From contig CM035423.1 in NCBI GenBank assembly GCA_020310875.1, positions 128,829,138 to 128,893,137 of the forward strand: a DNA stretch of 64,000 bases. Direction: 5' to 3'. A program made the translations under genes and the position numbers. A model generated the notes under the pieces. The model was not told where the DNA came from, made no database searches, and worked only from the letters and a program-made list of their open reading frames with translations. Source of the DNA: Ceratopteris richardii (taxonomy: Eukaryota > Streptophyta > Polypodiopsida > Polypodiales > Pteridaceae). Shown piece by piece: positions 44,678-55,812 of the stretch. Positions within the stretch are counted from its first letter, which is position 1. Every line of letters starts with the position of its first letter.

Positions 44678-45425
44678 TGTTAGTATATGATCAATGTCTA
44701 CCCCTCATGATTGTATGCACATTTTGTAAGGCCCCTTTTATGAGGAGAAGCCAAGCGTGCATTACCCAATTGATGGGAATCCCAACTTGCATGTTGGATG
44801 AAGGTCATATTGGACCATGTAAGGTATTATAAGGAAAGGGAGATACCAGGGTCCCCAATTGTGGGGTCCGGAGCAGCGGTGAGCAGCCTCGGCTGGGGGG
44901 TCCAAGGGGGCCAGCGGGCCCCCTGGCTGGAGGGTCCCAGGGGGCCAGTGGGCCCCCTGGCTGGAGGGTCCCAGGGGGCCAGTGGGCCCCCTGGTGGGGG
45001 TTGGGGGGCAGCGCCCCCGGCGCGACAGTAAAGGGAATATTCCATGGAATATTCCCTGTCGGAGTTAGAAATCATTTATATTTGTTAGGTCGGTTCAACC
45101 AGTCTAAGCCGTGTATGGCAATTATGCGGGCGGTGGCTGCCCACGCTCTACCGCCCATGTATAGCCGTCCATGGTAGGCCACCCATGATCCTATACATGA
45201 CTTCTGCACTACCTAAGACACGGAGTTGAGCCAGCATACCTCTACCTTGTATCTCCCTATCTAGAGTTGTCTGGATCACCATTTAAGCTCTACCTTGAGA
45301 GCGCACGGGTGGACAACGCCATCATCTTTGTACTTGCTGCTAGTAGAAAATTGTTGAGATTCTCCTATATCTGTTATCTTCTCTGCTATTGCTTCTGTGT
45401 TATATTGTGTAACTATTGTCTTACA
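44678..45425 (+). repeat. 5' LTR of copia element A
   Basis: 748 bp, TGTTAGTATATG...ATTGTCTTACA. It contains three copies of a 34-bp GC-rich unit (GGGGGCCAG(C/T)GGGCCCCC...), a 24-bp perfect palindrome at 45,033-45,056 and CTATACATG where the 3' LTR has CTATATATACATG. Confidence 0.95.
45033..45056. promoter_or_regulatory. 24-bp perfect palindrome in the LTR of element A (possible heat-shock-type element)
   Basis: Half-site GGGAATATTCCA followed by its exact reverse complement. It contains two GAAnnTTC units spaced by CATG, resembling gapped heat-shock-factor sites. The same palindrome is conserved at 49,896-49,919 in the 3' LTR. It lies upstream of the TATA-like region, so it could act as an enhancer. 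Function is inferred only. Confidence 0.5.
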
Positions 45426-45438
45426 TGGTATCAGAGCT
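45426..45438 (+). promoter_or_regulatory. Primer binding site of element A
   Basis: TGGTATCAGAGCT begins immediately after the LTR end, complementary to the 3' end of initiator tRNA-Met. Confidence 0.95.
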
Positions 45439-45520
45439 GTAAGGTTCAAATAGCTTGAGAAGTATCATTATTTTAGCCTACTAGCAGGCTAGAATATTAG
45501 TAGATTATTCGAGTGATTAC

Positions 45521-48500
45521 ATGATGGCTTCATCGTCGAACACTAGTCTTGGTGCTTCAGCTAATGTTAATGTTGCACCTATTCGAATTCATCCACCTGC
45601 ATTCACTGAAGGGAAGATGGATGGAACCAACTATACACTCTGGAAGTTCAAAATTTCTGCAATTTTGGACTCCTATGAATTACTTGACACTGTCATGGGA
45701 CCGATGGGATTGGATCCAGAGCCTATACCAGTTGAAGATCCAGCAAATTCAAGAATGATGATTCAGCCAGATCCAGATCTTCTACGAGCTTGGAAGAGGC
45801 GGAATGTTGACGCATTATGTGCGATTGTCACTAGTGTAAGTGATTTTGTGCTTACTTTAGTTCAACATACTACTAAAGCACATGAGGCTTGGGGCATATT
45901 GGCTCGACAATATGAGACCAAGAACCACACTAGGATACAGAATTTAGAAAATCAGTTGGCAAATGAAAAGCATTCTGATTCTGAAAAGGCTGAAGATTTT
46001 ATCAAACGGATAAAGCATCTTCAAGATCAATTGGCTACAGTTGGTGTTGTTATAACACTAGAAGAGCTGGCTCGAAGATCTGTACGTGTTCTTTCAGCAA
46101 AGTATGATGGATTAGTAACAGCCCTTAACACTCAGGTAAGGCCAACTCCTCTTACATTTGAAGAGTTTTGTGTGATGCTTTTAGAAGAAGAGATGCGGCT
46201 GAAGAATCGGCAAAGTACAACTGATGCTGCATTCTTAGCAAATGCAAAAGGTAAAGGCTCTTCAGAGGGATCAAAGAAGAAGCCAAAGAAGAAAAAGTTC
46301 ACAGGAAGTTGCTTCTATTGTGAAAAGAAAGGCCATGTCATCAAGGATTGCAGAAAGAAGCAAGCTGATGAATGGAATGGGACTGTAAAATCATCATGGA
46401 AGAACAAAGAGTCTGCAAACAACACAGAGCTGGAACTTTGGGTAGCTATTGAAGAGGTATATGTTCATCTGCTCAAAGCTCGTGTTGATGAGCCATGGAT
46501 TTTAGATAGTGGAGCTTCTCGCCATATGACTAGTAAAAAGGATTGGTATAGTTCCCTAGTGCCTCTGCAAGAATCCATCAATGTAGTGGTGGGAAATGAC
46601 TCCAAGTGTCCAGCTGAAGGAACAGGAACCATCTCTTTTATCACTTCTCCAGGTGTTGAGAAAAAGTTATCCGAGGTTCTCTATGTACCTACACTCAAAA
46701 GAAATTTGTTGTCAGTTTCTGCAATAACAGATCGTGGACTCGAAGTTCACTTCAATAAGAGTGGTGTGGAAATCATGGATTCATCAGGTAATGTTGTAGG
46801 TAAAGGCATACGACGGGATAACTTGTATGAGTTAAGTGCTTTAACTGCTACAAAAGATAAAGATGTAAGCAGGTTATGGCACCAACGATTTGGGCATCTC
46901 GGATTTGCAGTTTTGAAGGAGATGCAACGAACAGGGATGGTAGCTCATTTACCTGCATTTTCAGAGTTGCAGGAACCTTGTGAAGCTTGTATGATGGGCA
47001 AGCAACAATGAAAGGCATTTCCAAGAGAGACCAGCAATCAATCTCAAGCTCCTCTAGAGTTGGTACATGCTGATCTCTGCGGTAAAATGTCTACACCTAC
47101 TTTAGGAGGATCTTTCTACTTCTTGCTATTAGTCGACGATTATAGTAGAAAGATGTGGGTTTATTTCATTCGAGAGAAGGCTGATGCTTTTGAAAAATTT
47201 AAAGCGTGGCATAAGTATGTAGAAAATGAATCAGGAAGGAAACTGAAGAAATTTAGAACAGATAGAGGAGGTGAATTCTTGTCAACAGAATTCAACAATT
47301 ACTATAAGGAGCATGGTGTGAAAAGGCAACTTACCACAGCTCATACACCTCAACAAAATGGCGTTGTTGAGCGCAGGAACAAGACAGTAGTTGAAATGGC
47401 TCGTTGTATGTTAAAGGCTCAAGACATGCCTGATTCATTCTGGGCAGAAGCAGTCAATACAGCAGTCTACATCCTCAATCGAAGCTACACAAAAGCTCTG
47501 AAGGGGATGACTCCTCAAGAAGCATATTCTGGTAAAAAGCCTTCAGTTTTGCATTTCAGAATTTTTGGTTGTTTCTGTTATGCACATATTCCTGATTCAA
47601 CAAGATCAAAGTTGGATTCAAAAAGCAAAAAGTGTGTCTTCCTAGGATATAGTGAAGAGTCTAAAGCATACAGGTTGTGGGATCCTGAGGCAAGGAAGAT
47701 TTTTGTCAGCCAAGATGTGGTGTTTGATGAACGACCACACTTAGTAGAAGATAAAGGTAAATCTACTATCTCATCAAATGGAGAAATATCTCACCTTGTG
47801 CCTATCAAAAGACAGGTTAAAGTTGAGGAGGAGGAAACATCTGATGTAGAAATTTCCTCAATAAAAAGCCAACCAGTTGTAGTTGCACAACGTAAGCCAC
47901 TACCGAAGTGGGCACAACAGCTCTTTGATGATCACAATCCACATGTAGATGTACCAGAATCATCATCGGATGGATTACGAAGATCAAAGAGAATAGAGGA
48001 GCAAAGAAGAGCCTCAAAACACATTGTTACCATGGCTCTAATGGCAGATATCATGGGCTCGATAAAGGAACCTACCACCATTGAAGAAGCCCTTGATGAT
48101 CCAAGTTGGAGAGCGGCAATGCAGTCAGAGTATGATAGTATACTAAAAAATGATACATGGGATCTAGTCGACTTGCCGCCAAAGAAGAAGGTAATAGGTA
48201 CTAAATGGATTTGGAAAGCTAAGTATAAAGCAGATGGAACATTAGAAAAGTATAAGGCGAGATTAGTTGCACAGGGTTTTTCACAGATCGAAGGATTTGA
48301 TGTTCAAGAAACTTTTGCACCAACAGCACGCATGACAACTATTCGGACAGTACTTGCAGTCGCTGCACAAAAGGCCTGGCCTATTTTCCAGATGGATGTC
48401 AAATCTGCATTTTTGAATGGTCACCTCAAGGAGGAGGTATATGTATCTCAACCACCAGGTTTTGAGGTGCCCAATTCAGAAAATAAAGTTTACAGGTTGA

Positions 48501-49594
48501 AGAAAGCTTTGTATGGACTTAAGCAAGCTCCACGGGCTTGGTATTAACGAATAGATCATTTTTTCAAAAATATGGGTTTTGAAAGAAGTACTTCTGATGC
48601 TAACTTGTATGTAACGAAAAGGGATAGCAAGCTAGTTGTTGTCATTGTATATGTAGATGATTTGATCATTACAGGAGATCATCAGGAACTCATCAATCAA
48701 ACTCGGATCAGCTTGGGAACTGAGTTTGAAATGACAGACTTAGGTCTACTCCATTTTTGTCTGGGAATTGAAGTATAGCAAAGGAAGGATGGCATTTTCA
48801 TCTCACAACAAAAATATGCCAAAGAGATTCTCAAGGCATTTGGAATGATGGAGTGCAAACCAACTAGCACACCTATGGAGGTAAATCATAAGCTATCTAT
48901 GGATGATAACATGCCTAATGTAGATGCTAAGAAGTATAGGAAGCTCGTTGGAAGTCTTATTTTGTTGTGCAACACTAGACCAAACATTTGCTATGTTGTT
49001 GGAGTATTAAGAAGGTTTTCCAACAAACCTAAGGAGACTCACTGGAATGCTGGAATGCAAATTCTAAGGTACATTGTGGGAACCTTGGATTTTGGTATTT
49101 TTTATACCAGAGGTGATACACTTCAAGGATATTCTGATTTAGATTGGGCTGGAGATTGTGATTCTAGAAAATCAGTTTCTGGATATTGTTTCTCACTTGG
49201 TTCAGGAATATTTTCTTGGGTAAGTAGAAAGCAACCAACTCTTGCACTCTCCTCCACTAAAGCAGAGTACAAATCAGCTTGTTTTGCTTCTTGTGAGGCA
49301 GTCTGGTTAAGGAGAATTCTTGCAGATCTAGGCTTTCCATCAAATATGGCTACTGTACTCAAGTGTGATAATCAAAGTTGTATGGCTATTGCAAAGAACC
49401 CAGTATTTCATGCTCGCACCAAGCACATAGAAGTACAGTACCATTACATTCGTGACCTAATTGAAGATGAAATTGTGGAGCTAGAATATTGTCCAACAGA
49501 GGCAAATTGTGCTGACATATTCACTAAAGCACTTGGAAGAGAGCAACTCAACAGACATCTTCAACAGATGGGCATAAGACCGAAACCTACTTGA
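45521..49594 (+). pseudogene. Gag-pol polyprotein of copia element A, one frame with three nonsense codons
   Basis: A single frame of 1,357 codons starting MMASSSNTSLGAS. Domain order is gag (residues about 1-240, with UBN2-type GTNYTLWKFKISAIL), zinc knuckle CFYCEKKGHVIKDC (264-277), protease ILDSGASRHM (about 329), integrase HHCC (LWHQRFGHL...CEACMMGK, about 452-494), catalytic D,D,E ([21 protein letters not shown], about 517-617), RT (YVDDLI, Tyr1044) and RNase H (SDLDWAG; SSTKAEYKSA) to 49,594. Stops: TGA at 47,009 (codon 497), TAA at 48,545 (codon 1009) and TAG at 48,776 (codon 1086). No frameshift separates the segments. The catalytic residues I can check are present. As it stands only a gag-protease product of 496 residues could be made without readthrough. 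Confidence 0.9.
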
Positions 49595-49611
49595 TTTTTC
49601 ATCGGTAAACA

Positions 49612-49622
49612 TTGAGGGGGGG
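49612..49622 (+). promoter_or_regulatory. Polypurine tract of element A
   Basis: TTGAGGGGGGG lies directly before the 3' LTR start TGTTAG and 18 bases after the gag-pol stop. Confidence 0.9.
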
Positions 49623-50292
49623 TGTTAGTATATGATCAATGTCTACCCCTCATGATTGTATGCACATTTTGTAAGGCCCCCTTTATGAGGAGAAGCCAAG
49701 CGTGCATTGCCCAATTAATGGGAATCCCAACTTGCATGTTGGATGAAGGTCATATTGGACCATGTAAGGTATTATAAGGAAAGGGAGTTATGGGGGGTCC
49801 AAGGGGGCCAGCGGGCCCCCTAGCTGGAGGGTCCCAAGGGGCCAATGGGCCCCCTGGTGGGGGTCCAAGGGCAGCGCCCCCGGCACGATGGTAAAGGGAA
49901 TATTCCATGGAATATTCCCTGTCGGAGTCAGAAATCATTTATATTTGTTAGGTCGGTTCAACCAGTCTAAGCCGTGTATGGCAATTACGCAAGCGGTGGC
50001 CGCCCACGCTCTACCGCCCATGTATAGCCGTCCATGGCAGGCCACCCATGATCCTATATATACATGACTTCTGCACTACCTAAGACACGGAGTTGAGCCA
50101 GCATACCTCTACCTTGTATCTCCCTATCTAGAGTTGTCTAGATCACCATTTAAGCTCTACCTTGAGAGCGCACGGGTGGACAACGCCATCATCTTTGTAC
50201 TTGTTGCTAGTAGAAAATTGTTGAGATTCTCCTATATCTGTTATCTTCTCTGCTATTGCTCTTGTGTTATATTGCGTAACTATTGTCTTACA
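49623..50292 (+). repeat. 3' LTR of copia element A
   Basis: 670 bp. It is 78 bp shorter than the 5' LTR, mainly because it has two instead of three GC-rich 34-bp units and lacks part of the sequence before them. It keeps the 24-bp palindrome (49,896-49,919) and a full TATATATA at 50,055-50,062. Confidence 0.95.
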
Positions 50293-50297
50293 ATACT

Positions 50298-50427
50298 CAT
50301 CTGGCCATCATGAGTAGGTGCCTCATATGAAATCTCTGGCTTTTGGCCTTGGCTATCCCCCGAGCAAGGAACTTCTCATTCCTCCAAGCATGTACATCTC
50401 TAGAATATAACACTCTCTCTCCCTTCT
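50298..50427 (-). repeat. 3' LTR of the LARD, proximal part, and its polypurine tract
   Basis: 50,298-50,412 matches 55,691-55,812 (GGCCATCATGAGTAGGT(G/A)CC; CTCCAAG(C/A)ATGTACATCTCT; end ATAACA). 50,413-50,427 is CTCTCTCTCCCTTCT, a polypurine tract on the element's strand. It is preceded there by TCATTGAGGACAATGAT, a phrase also found beside the purine tracts of the 36.5-38.8 kb array. Confidence 0.85.
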
Positions 50428-51055
50428 AAAAATCATTGTCCTCAATGATATAGAAGGAGCTATGAACCTGGGAATCAAAATATGTGAATCCAAATAATAA
50501 AAGTAGAGTGTACTAGATGTCTAAAATACTAGAAAATAAAAAAGTGGACAACTCATCTCTTTGCTTCCTATATAGCATTTCCATCCATAAATAGTAGTCC
50601 TTGCCTTGGCATATTGTAGGAATCCCTCTGAGGCCCAATGATTCCATATGTGCACAACATAATTACAGGGAATATCCTCGGATTCCCTATGCCTAGACCT
50701 TGACCACTAACTTGTGACGGATTTTCACTTGTAGAAACCTTGGCAACTTGCCCTTGTCTCCCTGGAATACCCATTGACATCTTATCATATGGTATAATTG
50801 TGCAAAATCACTTGCTCCACTAGAGTAATGAAAACTATTATGCTAATCCAAAACAATGTGACTATGTCCCAATCTCTGTGGAAAAATACTAAAGATAAAT
50901 GGAAATCTTTTCCAAGTAGTGTTTTATCTCTAAGATCAAGTAAATCTGCTTGATTTACTATCTCTAAGCTTGAGTAAATCTACTTGATTTACCTATTGTA
51001 ATGAAAATGAAACTCAAGAAAGTCTCAGCGTGATCAAAACTATGAATCCGAGATG

Positions 51056-51310
51056 ACTATGGACCAAGATATCAATATATCAATGATCCAAACTATGGAA
51101 AAAGATCTCAATCTGTCACATCTCAATATATCAATGATCCAGACTATGGACCAAGATATCAATATATCAATGATCCAAACTATGGAAAAAGATCTCAATC
51201 TGTCACATCCAAACTATGGACTAAGATCTCAAGCAGTCACATCCAAACTATGGATCCAAATCTCGATCTATCATATATATATAATCCAGACTATGGATCA
51301 AAATCTCTCC
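51056..51310. repeat. Tandem repeat (87-bp period plus shorter units)
   Basis: GGACCAAGATATCAATATAT starts at 51,061 and again at 51,148, with nearly identical 87-bp units. Shorter variants of CACATCCAAACTATGGA continue to 51,310. Confidence 0.85.
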
Positions 51311-54300
51311 CATACAAAGTAAATCCCAATCTACTCTATGGAACTAAGTCCATCATGCCAAATGAAGACATACTAAGAAAGTGTAGCAACTAGTGGAACT
51401 ACCACCAGCTTCTCAATAATAACATGCAACATGTTCCAAGTGGATGAAACTTGCTTTATCCATGACCATCATCTGATCATCACTATGATCAAATCATTCC
51501 TAACTAGGAATGAGGTGTCTCAAGTAAACTATTGTAATAATCTGGCACTCCCATATATAATGAGAACCATAATATGAGTCCACCAAATACACTAAAAAAA
51601 GGTAAGTAGATGTGTGCACACTCATAGCCCACTAGGATAAGCATCTAGCTCACCTCATACACACTATGTATGAACCATGGCCTAACCTCTCATGGCATTA
51701 TATATATTTCTTAAACTTTTGACAGAGTCTTCTCTATCCTACTATGAATGGTCACCATAAACCAATTCTCAATAAACAAGTATCTAGGGCATGGCTAGCC
51801 CATGTTGATCACACCATCTCAAAAAAGTATCATTAAAACCTATGGAAAATCTTTTCATTTCAACAACATCTCTTGCATAAACAATTTCCAACAACAGCAG
51901 ATTAAATCTTACTTTTAACTAAATTTTGCTCATCCAAAATCTATGAAATTTTCCAAAATTTTGTAAATTTTCTCAAGCTTTCATTAGGCACAAAAATCAC
52001 TTGATTTGAATATTCTCTCAGAGTTTTATAACCATTTTACTGGAAGGATCGAACACTTGATGACCAACTCTCAAAATGTACAAGTTCATCTACTTGAAGC
52101 CCTTAGACTCATCCAGCGAACTCCAAATTTCATTTTCTTTGTGCTTAAATCCAGAATAACTTATCTAGTTTGGGCTCACAAATTTCAATTCAAAATTCAA
52201 TGAAATACTCATTCAAATGTATCATTCTATCTCTGCTACACCTGCACTTAGATGAGCTAAAAAACAATGTTGTTGCACTTTTAAAATATCTTCTAACTAT
52301 GAAGATAAATTCCCAAATCCTTCCATTCTGGGTATATCATAGAGTCTATACTGGAGTAGCTTCTCCAACAAAAATTTTTGAAATTAGAGTTTCCAATATG
52401 AAAATATCGTGTGCTCATCAGACACGTGTACCACTCTTTGGAAAATCCTCGCCAGAGATTGATATGAGAAGAATAGGTCATTTGACCTACCAAATTATAT
52501 CCAATTTCTTCCAAATTTTAATAGTGTATAGCTACTACTATCTAAGTGTAGTGACATAATTTTGATAGTATTTAGAAATTGGAGGCTTTCACAATGATCA
52601 AAATACTAAGCCTCTATACCTACAATGTTTTAAAAATTTGCAAAGGCTAACTTTTACTCTTTTCTTTATATCTCCTAAATCGAGAACCATTTCATCTTGA
52701 ACTTTTGTACACACCATTAGGAAGTGTTTAGGTAATGATAGAAAGAAAAATATACAATCTGAGTAAATGAGCTAAGATAATTGATCACCTCTAGGTGACA
52801 TGGTCTCTGGCATTTCCTAAATTCTAGAGGCTTCACTTTGATGTGCAGAGATTATTTGACCTATAAAAGGATCTATAAAAGTTAAAAATTGGTATGCACA
52901 AATTGCATCTATCAATATTTTATGTCCAACAAAAATCATTCAATTTGGATCTACCAATGAAGAGAAATGCCCTTTATAACAGGCCTATGTCACTTGTTTT
53001 AGGCCTCTACCTCTATTAGCAGCACTTTTAGTGCAGAGGTCATTTGAACTTTCTAAAAGTCTCAAAATTACTTGAAAATTAGTCAGCTCAAATACAAGCC
53101 TATGAGCTAATTGCCCTCCAAATTTCAATAAATTTGGGCATTCCCGCAAAGAGTAGCATCCAAATCTCTATGAGGTTGCTACCTCACTAATTATTTCCTC
53201 GATTATTTTTTAAAACTTAAAAATGACGAGACATGTTAGTCCTTATGATTAGACATACTCATTCATTCTTTTGGATGCATTATGAAATGGAGACATATCC
53301 ATGCATATAATGATCGTTTACATTAATGAAAACCAATAAATAATCCAAATTGTCTCATTGAAAAATCATTTTTTTACATAGTATCCACCTTTTAGTGAAA
53401 GTGAATATATATGGATATCATTCTATTCATTGTGCTTCTTGCACATTTATTAACCTCATCAAAAACAATCACATACAAGAATTTAATACTTGTATTGATG
53501 ATCATAACCATAGCACGCTTGTGCTGACTCGGGATAAATCATGCATTACTAGACAAAAACACATCTTAGTTGTACTTGATGCATATACCTTTTCATTTGC
53601 TTTCTAAAGGCACATGTAGCCGATGCATGGTACCTCACATACCTCATGCTCACCCTAACTCATCGTGGTGATACATAAAAGTGATCTTCTATAGACAGAA
53701 AATGCATCATGCACTTCAACTTTTTAGCAATCATATTGTCTATGTATGCATGCATCCACTCATGCATCTTCCTCTCTACTTCAATCAATTTATATGCTTT
53801 TAGCTATGCACACATAAAACTTCTTGTCTCACACAACACAACATCACTGTAGTTCTCACATGGCATATAACACCATGTGGCCACAAAATTTTCGGTAGCA
53901 TTTCTCGAGGAAAATGAAGCCTGAAAAAAAATAACCATGATACAATGATAGGCATCAGCCTAGTGGTTGGCAAACCACTTTCTTTCCTCCAGAAACCTGC
54001 AAATAAAAAACTTTTCCAAAATGTGTTGTTAGGCACTACACGCCCTCATAACCAGATCTTTTCTTGCTCCAATACCTGCACAAAGATCTTGAAACACACA
54101 ACAATAACATGTGCATGCTTTTACGAATCAACATAAGTTAGTGTAACTTCATATGCATAGATAAATCATGTAAAAACTAACTTTAATGCACATTCCAATG
54201 TTGGTTTCATAAAATTGGAAGATAATACAATGCCAAATTATAAACTTTGACGCAAAAAGTATCTAAATGAATATACTTAAGAGCAAAACTATGATGCAAA

Positions 54301-54779
54301 GGTATGTGAATTAATTCATTCCTATCCAAAATGGTTCAAAATATGATTAGAAATTCTAATTATCATAATTGGACACTCAAATCACTCAAAAAGAGTTTCT
54401 TGCCAGTCAACATCCATCTAAAAGCTCATGCAGAGATGCCTTGCAATGGTCAAAATATGGCGTGTAACCAATCAAAAGAAATCTCTTGAATTGTAGAATC
54501 TATACCAAGTTGAATTTCTTGATTTGGATATTCTACGAGGAAGTTATGGCCAAAACAATGGAGCTAGGTGAGTTGGGCATCATACCTCCTTGAAGAAGTA
54601 TGCAAATAATTAAATAATCTCTACAGGTAGTTTTTGATCATCCAATGATAGCTCCCAGCCAGTTACTGGAAAGCCCTTGAAGTCTACTTCCTATACCAAG
54701 TGGAATCATCCAATTTGGATATCATATGAGAGAGTTATGTACATTTTGTAAAGGTAGGTATGCTGATCATGCACTTTCT

Positions 54780-55190
54780 TTACTCTTCACTCTCTTTTTA
54801 ATCTTTTCCTTCTCTCTCTAATCTTCACTTTCTCTCACTCAAGATCTACTTCTTCTTCTCTCTTTCTCTCTTTCATAATTTATCATCATCCTTCCTCTCT
54901 ATCTCTTGCTTTTCTCTCTCTTTCTACTTCCTCTCTATTTCTTTCTCTCTTTTTTTCTCTTCCTTCTCTCTTTATCTACTCTTGTCTTTCTCCTCTTTCT
55001 TAGTTTATCTTTCTCCTCTTTCTTTTTCTTTCCCTTTCTCATTCTTTCTCTTTCTTTCTATCTCTACTTCTTCTCTTTCTCTCTTCTCTTTCTTTCTTTC
55101 TTTTCTTTCTTTGTTTCTTTCTCTCTCTTTCTTTCTCTCTACCTTTCTCTTTCTCTCTTTCCTTCTTCCCCTCTCTCTATCTCTTTATTG
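54780..55190. repeat. Polypyrimidine (CT-rich) tract
   Basis: About 400 bp of almost only C and T on the plus strand (TCTTTCTCTC-type). The Leu/Phe/Ser-rich open frames across it are compositional. Confidence 0.9.
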
Positions 55191-55284
55191 CGTTAAGATT
55201 TTAGAGCCAAAAAAAAGAAAATGGAAGCATTTATGATACCATATTATAGATGCGCAAGCTTTTTTGTACACAAGAACTCATGGG

Positions 55285-55352
55285 CATAGTTGGATAGGTC
55301 ACGTTGCTGTCAATCTTTGGATGAGGGTTCGAATTCTACCTCTGCCAATCTG
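55285..55352 (+). other. tRNA-like segment with a B-box
   Basis: GGCATAGTTGGATAGGTC ... GAGGGTTCGAATTC ... CTCTGCCA. GGTTCGAATTC matches the polymerase III B-box, and the ends (GGCATAG / CTCTGCC) could pair at six of seven positions. The T-stem and anticodon stem do not fold well, so it is a decayed tRNA or SINE head rather than a tRNA gene. Confidence 0.35.
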
Positions 55353-55592
55353 TTGTTCTGGAACTTCTGCGACCCCTTGAAGATACCATTTGAATTTGAG
55401 TAGTGCAATCCTTTTTGGAACTCCTCGGCTAGCCGACTTTGAGCTAAACGTCAACACAAGATTCCATGGTTGCTCGCGTTCTTCTTTTTTTAGTCACCAC
55501 GAAGATGATGATCTCGAAATTAGCATTGAATCCTTCCACAACTCACCAAAGAAAGCTCTTTCTTCCATCTCCTCAAGGTCTCTCTCCCTGAA

Positions 55593-55604
55593 GCTCTAAT
55601 ACCA
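55593..55604 (-). promoter_or_regulatory. Primer binding site of the LARD
   Basis: GCTCTAATACCA on the plus strand is TGGTATTAGAGC on the element's strand, one mismatch from the initiator tRNA-Met site, two bases inside the 5' LTR. Confidence 0.85.
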
Positions 55605-55606
55605 AA

Positions 55607-55812
55607 TGTGAGAAGTGGACAATGACATGCTTGGGACTCACCTCCAAGCCTATATATAGCCCTTGCCTAGTCACCATCTCTCTAAGGTCCCTCTACTCAT
55701 TTGGCCATCATGAGTAGGTACCTCGTATGAACTCTCTGGCTTTTGGCCTTAGCTATCCCCCAAGCAAGGAAGTTCTCGTTCCTCCAAGAATGTACATCTC
55801 TGGAATATAACA
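55607..55812 (-). repeat. 5' LTR of the LARD (uninterrupted)
   Basis: 206 bp. It preserves the sequence into which element A jumped in the other LTR. On the plus strand it is TGTGAGAAGTGG...GGAATATAACA, and it is followed by the target duplication TATGT (55,813-55,817). Confidence 0.9.

Larger units (their letters stand above)
44678..50292 (+). mobile_element. Ty1/copia element A, nearly intact, nested in the LARD's 3' LTR
   Basis: Complete architecture: 5' LTR, initiator-Met primer site, one gag-pol frame, polypurine tract and 3' LTR, with a perfect 5-bp target duplication ATACT (44,673-44,677 and 50,293-50,297). The undisturbed host sequence can be seen in the other LARD LTR around 55,681 (GGTCCCTCTACTCATTTGG). 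Three in-frame stops are the only visible lesions in the coding frame, so it is probably the youngest element here apart from family E/F. Confidence 0.95.
50428..55592 (-). other. Non-coding internal region of the LARD
   Basis: About 5.2 kb with no recognisable gag, protease, integrase, RT or RNase H on either strand. Short open stretches (for example 52,170-52,559 plus) show no domain. It holds an 87-bp tandem repeat (51,061-51,235), a 400-bp CT-rich tract (54,780-55,190) and a tRNA-like segment (about 55,285-55,352). Non-coding RNA elements such as packaging signals may be present but cannot be defined by eye. Confidence 0.7.
44579..55812 (-). mobile_element. Non-coding LTR retrotransposon (LARD-like), minus strand, carrying nested copia element A
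   Basis: 5' LTR 55,607-55,812 (206 bp; TGTTATATTCC...CTTCTCACA on its own strand). Primer site: reverse of 55,593-55,604 (TGGTATTAGAGC). Polypurine tract: reverse of 50,413-50,427 (AGAAGGGAGAGAGAG). 3' LTR split into 50,298-50,412 and 44,579-44,677 by element A. A perfect target duplication TATGT lies at 44,574-44,578 and 55,813-55,817. Without A it is about 5.6 kb. The internal region (50,428-55,592) has no gag or pol similarity on either strand, so it must have been mobilised by enzymes from another element. Confidence 0.85.

Noticed and set aside
44827-45075. Pro/Gly-rich frame on the minus strand, and the matching one at 49,750-49,938
   Set aside because: Both lie within the GC-rich repeat units of element A's LTRs, not a gene.
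54906-55236. Leu/Phe/Ser-rich frames resembling membrane proteins
   Set aside because: They derive from a CT-rich tract; every frame gives hydrophobic or Ser residues.
55285-55352. Functional tRNA gene
   Set aside because: B-box and partial acceptor pairing are present, but the T-stem and anticodon stem do not form, so it is listed only as tRNA-like.
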